The notes beneath the pieces were generated by a model. That model had not been told where the DNA came from, did not search any database, and saw nothing but the letters and a program-made list of their open reading frames with translations. A stretch of 64,000 bases of DNA from Saprospiraceae bacterium (GTDB lineage Bacteria > Bacteroidota > Bacteroidia > Chitinophagales > Saprospiraceae). Shown piece after piece: positions 55,191-63,840 of the stretch. Position numbers and translations under genes: made by a program. Position 1 is the first letter of the stretch. Each line of letters opens with the position of its first letter. The DNA is taken from contig JAJCYI010000163.1 of assembly GCA_029263015.1 (NCBI GenBank), forward strand, positions 1 through 64,000. Direction: 5' to 3'.

Positions 55191-55676
55191 TCAATTCAAT
55201 TTCTTCAGGATACTGTCATTTATTAGATACGAATCGGTTTGTTCCATATTCCACGATTTTTCCTGCGATTCATTCAATCCATCTACTTTGATGGTGATAG
55301 TCAAGGTGTCTGATACCCGATTCAAAATTATTTTTTGGAAGGAATTCTGTATTGCAGCGTTAACAGGAAGATTCGGACAGCGCTGTAATTTATTGTTCAT
55401 ATATATATCGTCGGCAAACCACAGTTTTAAAAAGCGGGTATGTTTTTCACTACATTCATTTTCGACATCCAATAAAGTCAATAATTTGCACTTGCTTTTT
55501 TCTGAACTCGCAATACATTCATTTCCATAGGCAAACAAATACCAGCACAACAATGCTCTTTCCGGCTCATCAATCGTCTGGAAAAAATCAGCATTTACCA
55601 TACCGTTCTCCAAAATAATTGTCGTGGATTCTCTTGCGTTTTGTTTACAGGATATTTGCAATAAAAAAAGCAGCAT
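55191..55676 (-). CDS. Small lipoprotein-like protein, unknown function
   Basis: The 161-residue product starts MLLFLLQISCKQNARE, a short hydrophobic segment ending in a lipobox-like SC, so it is probably a lipoprotein. The remainder is rich in cysteine (six more: near residues 43, 54, 63, 75 and 100, among others) and ends with a beta-rich part, DTLTITIKVDGLNESQEKSW. I recognise no family. The gene is AT-rich and stands alone between the antiporter and porin genes; no transport partner is implied. Confidence 0.65.
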   Translation of the reverse strand: MLLFLLQISCKQNARESTTIILENGMVNADFFQTIDEPERALLCWYLFAYGNECIASSEKSKCKLLTLLDVENECSEKHTRFLKLWFADDIYMNNKLQRCPNLPVNAAIQNSFQKIILNRVSDTLTITIKVDGLNESQEKSWNMEQTDSYLINDSILKKLN

Positions 55677-55861
55677 AACGGTTGGGGAATTTCATGATCG
55701 AACAAGCTTTTCTTTGAAAATTTGATTGCCAAAATAATTGGGCATTCATTTGAAATACAAAAAGTAAGAAACAAAGGTTAATTATCTGGGTAAATCCGAT
55801 TATGTATGCCCCCGAAAGTCAAACAATTAAAACCCACACATTCTCAAAATGAATTAAGAGC

Positions 55862-55909
55862 AAAAAGGGCAACTTTTCAGTCAGTTAACATCTGACCGCA
55901 AAGTTGCCC
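55862..55909 (-). terminator. Terminator of the Alginate_exp porin gene
   Basis: GGGCAACTTT at 55867-55876 pairs perfectly with 55900-55909, with an inner GTCAG/CTGAC stem. Read on the minus strand the stem is followed by TTTTTG (55862-55866), giving a standard intrinsic terminator 22 bp after the porin stop. Confidence 0.8.
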
Positions 55910-55930
55910 AAGGCTTATTAATCGCTCATA

Positions 55931-57187
55931 TTATTTTGCTGGAGAAGTGTACAGCTTCGGTTTAAATGTAAACATTATCCATCCCCAGCTATTGGTTTCG
56001 TCTTTATCTCCCCCTTTTAAAACTTCCATGGTTTCGGTGGCAAACATCATGGAAAATCCGCCGCTTAAAGTGATGTTATTGGCAATCTTATAGCCCAAAG
56101 TAAGATCAACTTCAGTTCCCAAATTGGAATCCATTTTAGTCGAACCGTCATATAGGTCAGCAGCAGTTGAGAAAAAATGGGGGATCAATTTCGCAGAAAA
56201 TTTATCCTTTTTATAAGCCAGTGTTGCATTAATATCGGTCAGGCCAACAGAACCTCCATGATTGCCAACATAAAAGTAATCCATCCAGCCGTTGAATTTA
56301 TGGTTCGTACCAAAAAGTGGCGCAAAGGATTTAAAATCAGCCTCTTCATCGTTAGAATCTTTGCCTGACAGGTATTCCATTCCTGCACCTACGGAAAAAT
56401 TATCCGTTACTTTAAAACCAATATTCCCTGTAAAATAGGATGAACTGACATCGACATCCCGAACTTTTCCAGTCTGCCCATAAGCAGCTGCATTGGCACT
56501 AAACTTTCCAGATTTATAGGTAATCCTTGGACCAAAAGTTTGCATGTAGTCCAACGTTTGGTCGCCGTTATCCAGATACTCGATACCCGTGTTCAATAAT
56601 AAGAAGCTCACACCAACTTTTTCAAATTTACCATGATACCAGGCATATTGGAATGTTTTGTAGCCAGCAGCATTACTGTACAAAGCATCTATTCCTCCTT
56701 GTCCATCAGCATTGAGGGCCAAACCAATATCCAATTTTTGATTGTCCTTAGGGCTAAATTTGAACAAAAATGCATCGTGGCTGCGAGCCTGTTGCGCCCA
56801 GCCTACATTTCCAAAAATCCGGTGGTCGTCGTACACGATTTCCTGACGTCCCATTTTCAAAGAAACCTTATCCGACAATAAAGCTTCGGCCCAAGCTTCG
56901 TGGAATGATGTTGCCCTGTCATCACTTGACAAAGTGCCCACATCTCCCCATACCCTCACGTTTTGCAATGTAAGACCGAATTTTATTTTTTCATGTTTGT
57001 ATTTAAAGTTTAGCCGCGAACGTTGTGAAATAAAAGTCGCTCCGTCAGCATCCGTAGGAAGGAGTGTTTTAAAGCCATGTTGGTTTTCCAAACGAGGCCT
57101 GATCTCAGCAGACATCTCAAATTGTTGGGCCATCAGTCCGGTTACGAACAACGTGGCAAAAAACGCAGTAAGTAATAAATTTTTCAT
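55931..57187 (-). CDS. Alginate export-family outer-membrane porin
   Basis: The 418-residue protein (ATG at 57187, MKNLLLTAFFATLFVTGLMAQ as signal in outline) is a beta-barrel of the Alginate_exp (PF13372)/OprD-like type: EIRPRLENQHGF at the mature N-terminus, ISQRSRLNFKYKHEKIKFGL and FHEAWAEALLSDKVSLKMGR with QEIVYDDHRIFG, then alternating strands to an aromatic end (GWIMFTFKPKLY). It would let small acidic sugars or glycosides through the outer membrane. It is divergent from the hydrolase/symporter operon at 57703, which suggests joint use. An upstream ATG at 57208 adds seven residues before the signal peptide. Confidence 0.88.
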   Translation of the reverse strand: MKNLLLTAFFATLFVTGLMAQQFEMSAEIRPRLENQHGFKTLLPTDADGATFISQRSRLNFKYKHEKIKFGLTLQNVRVWGDVGTLSSDDRATSFHEAWAEALLSDKVSLKMGRQEIVYDDHRIFGNVGWAQQARSHDAFLFKFSPKDNQKLDIGLALNADGQGGIDALYSNAAGYKTFQYAWYHGKFEKVGVSFLLLNTGIEYLDNGDQTLDYMQTFGPRITYKSGKFSANAAAYGQTGKVRDVDVSSSYFTGNIGFKVTDNFSVGAGMEYLSGKDSNDEEADFKSFAPLFGTNHKFNGWMDYFYVGNHGGSVGLTDINATLAYKKDKFSAKLIPHFFSTAADLYDGSTKMDSNLGTEVDLTLGYKIANNITLSGGFSMMFATETMEVLKGGDKDETNSWGWIMFTFKPKLYTSPAK

Positions 57188-57208
57188 GATTGCACTTTTA
57201 ATTATCAA

Positions 57209-57702
57209 TGGACTTGCCTACAAATAATAATTGACCCCTAAAAAAATTTATTGAAACCCTAATTTTAGTACTCAATTTTCATTTACGAACAAATCTAATT
57301 TATCCTAAAAATTTATAGCCGTTTGTAACTACTCAGGTGGTCAAAAATTCATAATAAAAGACAAATTAGTCTTAATTAGGGACAAAGCTACCTCCGTAAA
57401 AAACTGGAAAAAATGATGTAGATCACCTTTATTTATTCATATTTATTCCAAATAAAGACACATTTGACATTCATGAAAAGTGAAATGTTCACCGCGCTCA
57501 TTTCCAAAAAGGGCAATTTGAACAGCGGTAAGATTCAAAGAAATAGGAAGTAATAAAATGGCAAAGAGGTGGTGAGGGATCAAACTTGTAAAAAAATCCA
57601 GATACTTAATTTGGGGAGACAACTTGAATATCCAATCAGCACAATATATTTGCCAATCACTCCCCTCGTTTTCGAGAATCCTCTTTTCTACAATTTTTAA
57701 TA
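57209..57702. other. Divergent control region between porin and hydrolase genes
   Basis: The 494-bp AT-rich gap must carry promoters for both directions. The plus-strand promoter is called at 57624-57652. A partial palindrome TGATGTAGATCA lies at 57412-57423, but this is too weak for a Crp/Fnr call. No regulator gene is adjacent. Confidence 0.45.
57624..57652 (+). promoter_or_regulatory. Bacteroidota-type promoter of the hydrolase/symporter operon
   Basis: TTG at 57624-57626, an 18-bp spacer and TATATTTG at 57645-57652 match the -33/-7 pattern exactly as at 2306-2334. The ATG at 57703 lies 50 bp downstream. Confidence 0.6.
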
Positions 57703-59022
57703 ATGAGCATCAACAAGACGGATTTAATCCAAAAGGCAAAAAAAATACTATCCAATAATTTAAGGGCTGGATTCACGATCCCCACTGATGGGCTTTATCC
57801 ATTCCAATGGAATTGGGATTCAGGGTTTGTAAGTATCGGTTTGAGCAACTACGATATTGATGCTGCGTTTTCCGAAATCCGTTCGTTGGTCAGTGGACAA
57901 TGGGAAAATGGAATGGTACCCCATATTATCTTCCACAGTCAGAATGAAACCACCTATTTCCCCAATTGGGATTTTTGGGACGCCGCTGTCAATCCTGGTG
58001 CTCCGCACAATCCAAAAACTTCCGGTATCACCCAGCCACCCGTTTTGGGGTTTGTTTTAGAATGGATTTTCAACAATCACCCCAATAGCCAAAAAGTATT
58101 CGGCTTTGTAAAAGAAATGTACCCCAAAATCGTTGGGAGCCACCGGTTTTGGTACCAATACCGAGATCCCCATGAGGAAGGCCTGGTATTTATTTACCAC
58201 CCCTGGGAATCAGGACGTGACAACTCCCCGCTCTGGGACGATGCACTTAATACGATTGATTTGGACAGGGCGAAACTTCCAATATATAAACGTAGGGATA
58301 CAACCATAGCTGATGCCAGCGAACGGCCAACGAGCAAACAATATGACCAATATGTGTACCTAATGCTATTGGGTAAAAAGCATGGATATGACGGCCAAGG
58401 TATTGTGGAAGAAAGTGAGTTCCTGATTCAGGACAGCCTGATAAACGCAGTACTTATTCGCTCAAATGAAAGTTTGATAAAATTGGGGAAAATACTGGGA
58501 GAGGATGTGGGGCAATTGCAAGAATGGCAGCAACAAAGCATCAGCAGTTACGGGACTAAATTGTGGAATGAAGAACTGGAAATGTACACAGGTTATGATT
58601 TACGCCATGAAAAACAACTCCCCTATCGGGAAATTGGAGGCTTGACCCCGCTATTTGCAAACATTCCTTCCGCTGAAAAAGCATTAAAAATAAAATCCTA
58701 CCTTGAGACTTTAGTCAACAACAATTATTTGCTTGTACCGAGTTTTGATGTTGAGCATAAATTGTATGATCCCAAAAGATATTGGCGAGGCCCGGTCTGG
58801 CCACAAATGAATTGGATGATTTACAATGGCCTGAACAGGTATGGCTATACCGATTTGGCGACTATTGTAAAAGAAAACCTGTTGGAGTTGGTTTCAAGGT
58901 ATGGATTTTATGAATATTTTGATGCCCAAAAACAAATACTGGACACCAATCATGGCGGTTATGGTGGTGATAAATTTTCCTGGACTGCTTCTTCTGTAAT
59001 TGATTTAATTTTATCAGAATGA
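57703..59022 (+). CDS. GH63-like/MGH1-type glycoside hydrolase
   Basis: The 439-residue protein is an (alpha/alpha)6-barrel hydrolase of the GH63 group that acts on mannosyl- and glucosylglycerate: WNWDSGFVSIGL near residue 37, HPWESGRDNSPLWDD near residue 165, YREIGGLTPLFANI and RGPVWPQMNWMIYNGLNRYG near 361 with FYEYFDAQ and GGYGGDKFSWTAS near the end. The Asp in SGRDNS and the Glu in YEYFDA are the likely catalytic pair. There is no signal peptide, so the glycoside is cut in the cytoplasm after import. It overlaps the SSS gene by 4 bp. The substrate is inferred by family only; trehalose is the alternative. Confidence 0.88.
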   Translation: MSINKTDLIQKAKKILSNNLRAGFTIPTDGLYPFQWNWDSGFVSIGLSNYDIDAAFSEIRSLVSGQWENGMVPHIIFHSQNETTYFPNWDFWDAAVNPGAPHNPKTSGITQPPVLGFVLEWIFNNHPNSQKVFGFVKEMYPKIVGSHRFWYQYRDPHEEGLVFIYHPWESGRDNSPLWDDALNTIDLDRAKLPIYKRRDTTIADASERPTSKQYDQYVYLMLLGKKHGYDGQGIVEESEFLIQDSLINAVLIRSNESLIKLGKILGEDVGQLQEWQQQSISSYGTKLWNEELEMYTGYDLRHEKQLPYREIGGLTPLFANIPSAEKALKIKSYLETLVNNNYLLVPSFDVEHKLYDPKRYWRGPVWPQMNWMIYNGLNRYGYTDLATIVKENLLELVSRYGFYEYFDAQKQILDTNHGGYGGDKFSWTASSVIDLILSE

Positions 59023-60662
59023 ATTATTTAGACTTTGCAATTATTGCGCTATATCTTTTTGGTTTTTTGTCTTTGGGCTATTTTTTTAAGGATAACAAAA
59101 CCTCAAAAGATTATTTTTTAGGTGGAAAATCACTGGGGTGGTTTCCATTGAGTTTGTCAACCATGGCGACCCAGCTTTCCGCCATCAGTTTTATTTCTGC
59201 CCCTGCCTTTGTCGGCCTGAAACTCAACGGAGGAATGAAATGGCTCACCTTTGAACTCGCTGTTCCGCTCGCCATGATTTTCATCATGTTGGTTATCATT
59301 CCCCCTCTTTTTCGTTCAGGGGTAGTCAGTATATATGAATTTGTAGAAAAGCGGTTTGATGCTTCCACCCGGTTTATTTTGAGCATCGTATTTCAAATTA
59401 GCCGGGCTTTAGGGACAGGTGTTATGGTATATACGGTTGCTTTTATTCTGCAAACAGTCTTGAACATTGATTTCGTTTATACCATACTTATTATCAGTGT
59501 CATTACGATTATTTATTCCTGGCAAGGAGGAATGAAAGCGGTGGTTTGGGGCGATACCATTCAAATGATTATCCTCTTTTTCGGATTGCTGGTTTGCCTT
59601 TATTATGGGTGGGATTTGCTGCAAGACCATGGCGGACTAACCAATGGTTTTGATCCTGCACGCCTGAATGTGATTGACAATAATTGGGGCCTAAAAGAAG
59701 GCCAGGAATATGGCATTTGGCCAATGGTTATTGGCGGGTTTTTCCTATATGCTTCTTATTATGGATGCGACCAGACGCAGGCCCAGCGAATGCTTTCAGC
59801 AAAAAGTGAAAAAACAATCAGGCAATTATTGCTCGCAAATGGGCTGCTGAGATTTCCGATCGTCTTGGTGTATTGCATCATGGGGCTGATTATTGGAGGT
59901 CTCGTCACCATCGCTCCAGATTTCTTGCAGGAAATTACAGATATTACAAAAAATTCCTTTCCAGAAGAATACGCCAAAAGTGGCATCAAACCTGACTTAA
60001 TGCTACCTGTATTTATTCTAAAATATTTACCAAATGGAGTGATCGGAATTCTAATGGTAGGAATATTATCAGCAGCAATGTCTTCTTTAAGTTCCACCAT
60101 CAATTCCTTGTCGGCAGTAACAGTAGAGGATTTTTTCAACCGGGGCAAAAACAAACTAAGCAATGAAAAATACATGCTGATTTCTAAAGTCTCGGTTATT
60201 TTTTGGGGTCTTGTTTGCATTGGCGCAGCTTTTTTATTTGGAGGCAGCGACAGCCCTGTCATTGAAATTATCAATGCAATTGGTTCCGTTTTTTATGGGC
60301 CAGTGCTGGCCACATTTGTACTCGCCATATTTTCAAAAAAGGTAAACAGGCACGGCATGAAGGCGGGAATAATAATTGCCGTTTTGGTGAATCTTGTCTT
60401 TTCAAAAACGATGCAGGACATCATCGGATTCGACCCTGGGTTCAATATCTTTTGGATGTGGTTGAACTTTACAGGTTTCGCTCTGGCCGCGGCAATCGCA
60501 TATTTGGTCAGTTATTTTAAACAGGACAGCCACAACAAACCCATGAGTGTTGATTTTAATTTGATCAAGTCTAGACTTACGAGCAAAGAGCCTATTCTCT
60601 TACTGGTATTTTTCTTTCTGATATTGATTTTCGCTTTGATGGTGCCAGAGATCTTTAGCTAA
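59019..60662 (+). CDS. Sodium/solute symporter (SSS/SLC5 family)
   Basis: The 547-residue protein has about 13 membrane helices and SSS landmarks: SLGYFFKDNKTSKDYFLGGK with SLGWFPLSLSTMATQLSAIS at the N-terminus, RALGTGVMVYTVAFIL, QGGMKAVVWGDTIQMI and YYGCDQTQAQRMLSAKSEKT. It would import a sugar or glycoside with Na+. Its ATG overlaps the hydrolase stop (ATGA), so translation is coupled, and together with the porin across the divergent promoter they make an uptake-and-cleavage route. It is followed by palindromic element copy D. Confidence 0.92.
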   Translation: MNYLDFAIIALYLFGFLSLGYFFKDNKTSKDYFLGGKSLGWFPLSLSTMATQLSAISFISAPAFVGLKLNGGMKWLTFELAVPLAMIFIMLVIIPPLFRSGVVSIYEFVEKRFDASTRFILSIVFQISRALGTGVMVYTVAFILQTVLNIDFVYTILIISVITIIYSWQGGMKAVVWGDTIQMIILFFGLLVCLYYGWDLLQDHGGLTNGFDPARLNVIDNNWGLKEGQEYGIWPMVIGGFFLYASYYGCDQTQAQRMLSAKSEKTIRQLLLANGLLRFPIVLVYCIMGLIIGGLVTIAPDFLQEITDITKNSFPEEYAKSGIKPDLMLPVFILKYLPNGVIGILMVGILSAAMSSLSSTINSLSAVTVEDFFNRGKNKLSNEKYMLISKVSVIFWGLVCIGAAFLFGGSDSPVIEIINAIGSVFYGPVLATFVLAIFSKKVNRHGMKAGIIIAVLVNLVFSKTMQDIIGFDPGFNIFWMWLNFTGFALAAAIAYLVSYFKQDSHNKPMSVDFNLIKSRLTSKEPILLLVFFFLILIFALMVPEIFS

Positions 60663-60703
60663 AAATTATGTCAAAGAATTTTATTTGGTATGGAATGATG
60701 GAT

Positions 60704-60874
60704 CAATTAAGTAGTTGAGTTTAAATAAGTTCCGAATTTTAGCGAATTGATTTTTTTGTATAGCAAGGCAAAAAAAGAGAGCATAGCCATAGCTACGTGA
60801 GCTTTTTTTAACACAGCTATACGGAAAAAGTAGGCGATAAAAGCGGAAATTATTTAGGCTCAACTACTTAATTG
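60704..60874. repeat. Long imperfect palindromic element, copy D
   Basis: CAATTAAGTAGTTGAG at 60704-60719 is matched inverted at 60859-60874, and symmetry continues through taaataa, ttccg and ttttatcgcc-type blocks for about 40 bp, then through the core (gtatagcaaggcaaaaaaag, agcatagccatagctacg, tttttttaaca, tatacggaaaaag). The tip holds TAA, TAG and TGA in three frames. The element fills the gap between the convergent symporter and arsC genes, 41 bp after one stop and 44 bp from the other. Confidence 0.9.
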
Positions 60875-60918
60875 TAAAGTATCGCTGATCATTTTGCATC
60901 CAGTCAAACATATTAAAA

Positions 60919-62037
60919 TCATGACTTCCGTTTAAATAAAGTATATACATATTCCCTCGTTTCCCCAGAAGGCATTCGATAGGTATAATCAAAGGCTTCA
61001 ATTAAATCAAAGCCATATCCTAATTTCTCTTGCAGCATTTTTTTATCATACCTATAAACCGGTAGTCCACTGCATTTTTCTGCCCCATCTAAATTAAAAG
61101 TGGCGATTATAACATAGCCATTTGGTTTTACCAGTTTTTTCAATAAATTAAAATAAGCGTCTTGTTCTTTTATATGAGTAAAAAAATGAAGTACCGCCCG
61201 GTCATGCCATAAATCAACCTGGCCAATTTTATCCAGTTCATTTGGTTGGGTTAGGTCGTCCAAAATCCATTTTATATTATTTTTTTTCGCTCCTATACGA
61301 TTTTTTAATTTCTCCAACGCAACCGAACTGATATCATTTGCGATGATATTTTTATAACCAAGTTTGAAGAGTTCATCAACAAGGGTAGTTGCCCCGGCCC
61401 CGACGTTCAAAAGAGCGGCGCCTTTATCTAAATCACAGTCATGGATGAGTTGTAAGGATGGTTTTGGAGCGTTTTCATACCAACCGAGCATGTTGATTTC
61501 GGCATTTTCATAGGCATTGTCCCAATGGGATTTAATGTCCTTTTCGGAAATGATTTCCAAAGAACAACAATGGTTTTTTGCGTTGATGTCACAAAATTGA
61601 AGTTCGGAGTTCGTTTCCGTAGTTTTGATATTCGTTTTATAAAATTCGAATATTCCTATTTCGATTTCATCCCGAACCTTCCTAAATTCAGATAGAATTT
61701 CGTCTTCTGTTCCCATCGCTTCGGCTGGATCATCAAAACCAATATGCAATCTGTTTTTCACTTTGCCGGAAAACACAGGGCAGTTTTTTTTTGCGCCGCC
61801 ACAGACCGTGATGACAAAATCAAACTCATCGTTCAAAAATTGATTGACTGATTTTGGGAAGTTGTCGCTGATGTCAATCCCAATTTCTTTCATGGCTTCA
61901 ATCGCTTTTGGATGTACCGCTTTAGCAGGGTTCGTACCAGCGGAATACACTTCCAATGTATTGTCAAAATATTTTAAAAAACCTTCCGCCATTTGGCTGC
62001 GGCAGGAGTTGCCAGTGCATAATATCAATATTTTCAT
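60919..62037 (-). CDS. arsC: Arsenate reductase fused to a SAM methyltransferase
   Basis: The 372-residue product has two domains. Residues 1-140 are a low-molecular-weight-phosphatase-type arsenate reductase: [19 protein letters not shown] gives the C-x5-R loop (Cys8), with [15 protein letters not shown] near 80 holding the two further cysteines (Cys79, Cys86) used in the thioredoxin-coupled reaction. Residues about 165-372 are a class I methyltransferase: [28 protein letters not shown] as motif [17 protein letters not shown] as motif [15 protein letters not shown] and [20 protein letters not shown]. The reading frame is continuous. It overlaps acr3 by ATGA. The fusion suggests that arsenic is reduced and then methylated or that a reaction product is modified; the domain lacks the cysteine pattern of ArsM, so another target is likelier. 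Confidence 0.88.
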   Translation of the reverse strand: MKILILCTGNSCRSQMAEGFLKYFDNTLEVYSAGTNPAKAVHPKAIEAMKEIGIDISDNFPKSVNQFLNDEFDFVITVCGGAKKNCPVFSGKVKNRLHIGFDDPAEAMGTEDEILSEFRKVRDEIEIGIFEFYKTNIKTTETNSELQFCDINAKNHCCSLEIISEKDIKSHWDNAYENAEINMLGWYENAPKPSLQLIHDCDLDKGAALLNVGAGATTLVDELFKLGYKNIIANDISSVALEKLKNRIGAKKNNIKWILDDLTQPNELDKIGQVDLWHDRAVLHFFTHIKEQDAYFNLLKKLVKPNGYVIIATFNLDGAEKCSGLPVYRYDKKMLQEKLGYGFDLIEAFDYTYRMPSGETREYVYTLFKRKS

Positions 62038-63065
62038 GCGTAATATTTTTTCTTTAAAAATAAGGAGATGTTTACCAATGCAATCAAAACCGGAACTTCG
62101 ACCAATGGCCCAATAACCCCTGCAAATGCTTGTTGGGAGTTTAGTCCGAATACACCAATCGCAACAGCGATGGCCAATTCAAAATTATTTCCAGTAGCGG
62201 TAAAGGCAACAGAGGCGTTGCGTTTGTAATCTATTTTCATGGCGAGCCCAATAAAAAAACTAATAAAAAACATGACCAAAAAATAAATGATTAACGGTAC
62301 AGCTATTTTTAAAACATCGAAAGGAATTTCCACAATCATTTCACCTTTTAAACTGAACATTAAAACGATAGTGGCCAATAGGGCAATGAGCGTTATTGGA
62401 GAAATAAAAGGGATAAACTTAGTGCTGTACCATTTTTCGCCTTTATATTTCGTCAAATATTTACGGCTTAAAAATCCGGCAAGGAATGGGATGCCCAAAT
62501 AAATAAATACGCTCTTTGCTACTTCCGAAATGGATATATTTACGTCGAAACCTTCCAGCCCAAAATATTGAGGCAACACCGAAATAAAAAGCCAGGCATA
62601 AAAACTATAAGTGAGTACTTGAAATACACTGTTTAATGCCACCAGCGTGGCACCATATTCCCTGCTGGCATTCGCCAAATCATTCCACACCAAAACCATG
62701 GCAATACAGCGGGCCAGACCGATGAGTATAAGCCCAGCCATATAACCTGGTTCGTCCCGCAAAAAAACAATGGCCAGCCCAAACATTAATAGCGGCCCTA
62801 TTATCCAATTTAATACAAGCGATAAAGTCAATAAACGGGAGTCTTTGAGAACAGTAGGTATTAATCCATAATTTACTTTTGCCAGCGGCGGGTACATCAT
62901 CAATATCAAGCCGATCGCCAATGGGATATTGGTGGTGCCGACCGATAAGGCATCTGTCGCATCGGCAATTTGAGGAAAATAATACCCCAGTCCCACACCG
63001 ATCAGCATGGCCAGAAATATCCATAGGGTCAAAAATCTGTCAAGTAGTTTCAATCGTTTTTTCAT
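62034..63065 (-). CDS. acr3: ACR3-family arsenite efflux permease
   Basis: The 343-residue protein has ten membrane helices and the ACR3 marks: [20 protein letters not shown] near the start, [20 protein letters not shown] with the conserved Cys of helix 4, [20 protein letters not shown] and [20 protein letters not shown] with the GNNFELA signature. It exports arsenite using the proton gradient. The gene starts 4 bp after the remnant of a thioredoxin-like gene and overlaps arsC by 4 bp. Confidence 0.95.
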   Translation of the reverse strand: MKKRLKLLDRFLTLWIFLAMLIGVGLGYYFPQIADATDALSVGTTNIPLAIGLILMMYPPLAKVNYGLIPTVLKDSRLLTLSLVLNWIIGPLLMFGLAIVFLRDEPGYMAGLILIGLARCIAMVLVWNDLANASREYGATLVALNSVFQVLTYSFYAWLFISVLPQYFGLEGFDVNISISEVAKSVFIYLGIPFLAGFLSRKYLTKYKGEKWYSTKFIPFISPITLIALLATIVLMFSLKGEMIVEIPFDVLKIAVPLIIYFLVMFFISFFIGLAMKIDYKRNASVAFTATGNNFELAIAVAIGVFGLNSQQAFAGVIGPLVEVPVLIALVNISLFLKKKYYA

Positions 63066-63068
63066 CTG

Positions 63069-63170
63069 TTATCTTTTTAACAGTACCGGAAATGGAACAT
63101 GCTTTTTGCACGGTGTTGTGGTCTTTTTGCATTTGGGGCAGCCAGTACCGAGGATTTTTAGGTTCTTCAT
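63069..63170 (-). pseudogene. Truncated thioredoxin-like gene in the ars operon
   Basis: The frame reads MKNLKILGTGCPKCKKTTT and then leaves the family pattern, stopping after 33 residues. The first 18 residues, with CPKC, match small thioredoxin-like (redox-active disulfide) proteins of about 75-80 residues found in Bacteroidota ars clusters. A one-base shift gives [18 protein letters not shown], which would continue that family up to the acr3 start. So the gene carries a frameshift and has lost its second half, probably by a deletion that brought acr3 close. Confidence 0.65.
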
Positions 63171-63220
63171 TTTTTTATATTTTGAGAAATTAGAATTTGA
63201 GAGCCTTTCCTTAATAGTCA

Positions 63221-63236
63221 ATCGCAAATAAACGAT
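63221..63236. promoter_or_regulatory. Candidate second ArsR operator
   Basis: ATCGCAAATAAACGAT differs from the arsR promoter site at 63580-63595 at only two positions and has the same ATCG/CGAT dyad. It lies 20 bp after the arsR stop and 50 bp ahead of the thioredoxin remnant, so ArsR may also control the downstream genes directly. Confidence 0.55.
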
Positions 63237-63255
63237 TTGATTGGGCAAAAAAATA

Positions 63256-63561
63256 TCACTCAAAAAAAGCAGCAAATAGTAGCTTGGCTTTTTGCCAGTT
63301 TTCTTTATTGATACAGTACTTTATTTTGGGCGGATTGATTTCTCCCTGTATCAACCCTGCGTTTTTCAGTTCTTTCAAATGCTGGGAAACGGTGGATTGA
63401 GCAATGGGCAGCACCTCTACCAAATCGCCCGTAAAACAACAACTCTGCGTATTCAAAAGGTGTAAAATCTCAATCCGAGTAGGATGGGCAAGGGCTTTGG
63501 CGAATTTGGCCAATTCCTCTTTTGTATTTACTGAAACGACTTGTTCTGCTATTATTTTCAT
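63256..63561 (-). CDS. arsR: ArsR/SmtB-family arsenic-responsive repressor
   Basis: The 101-residue protein is a winged-helix ArsR repressor: [20 protein letters not shown], then [20 protein letters not shown] and [20 protein letters not shown]. The vicinal cysteines in SCCFTGDL occupy the place of the ELCVCDL metal site at helix alpha-3, so As(III) binding there is plausible. It should bind the ATCG-N8-CGAT sites at 63580 and 63221 and release on arsenite. It is the first gene of the operon and should repress it. Confidence 0.92.
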   Translation of the reverse strand: MKIIAEQVVSVNTKEELAKFAKALAHPTRIEILHLLNTQSCCFTGDLVEVLPIAQSTVSQHLKELKNAGLIQGEINPPKIKYCINKENWQKAKLLFAAFFE

Positions 63562-63579
63562 TCTTTCTTTTTAATACCA

Positions 63580-63614
63580 ATCGCAAATCTACGATAGGCG
63601 ATTACGAATGCCAA
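63580..63614 (-). promoter_or_regulatory. arsR: arsR promoter with overlapping ArsR operator
   Basis: On the minus strand TTG (63614-63612), a 20-bp spacer and TAGATTTG (ending 63584) form a Bacteroidota promoter. ATCGCAAATCTACGAT at 63580-63595 overlaps the -7 box, and a wider AATCGC...GCGATT inverted repeat spans 63579-63603. Repressor binding would block initiation. The arsR ATG is about 20 bp downstream. Confidence 0.6.
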
Positions 63615-63749
63615 TTTATACTGAATAAATTTCATCTAAGTAATCGGACATATTTATGTTGATATTTCCAAAACCCCAACAAGTCCTAAGTTCCTATCTT
63701 CCTCAAACCTCCAAAAATCCCTAACTTGCGCCGTTTTCGTAATTAATTG

Positions 63750-63776
63750 GGGCACAGCTTTAAGTTGCACCTTAAA
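63750..63776. repeat. Decayed copy of the 20941-20971 hairpin
   Basis: ggggcacagctttaagttgcaccttaa shares the ctttaagttgcacc centre and most of the arms with 20941-20971 but pairs imperfectly. It lies upstream of the partial membrane protein gene. Confidence 0.45.
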
Positions 63777-63840
63777 CTCAAGTTACACACCAATCAAAAG
63801 CATAGCCAATATAATCTCCGTTCTCTTCCATCCTTTATTG

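Noticed and set aside
57412-57423. Crp/Fnr-like site TGATGTAGATCA in the porin-hydrolase control region
   Set aside because: Only a short dyad; half-sites do not match a Crp or Fnr consensus well and no regulator is near.
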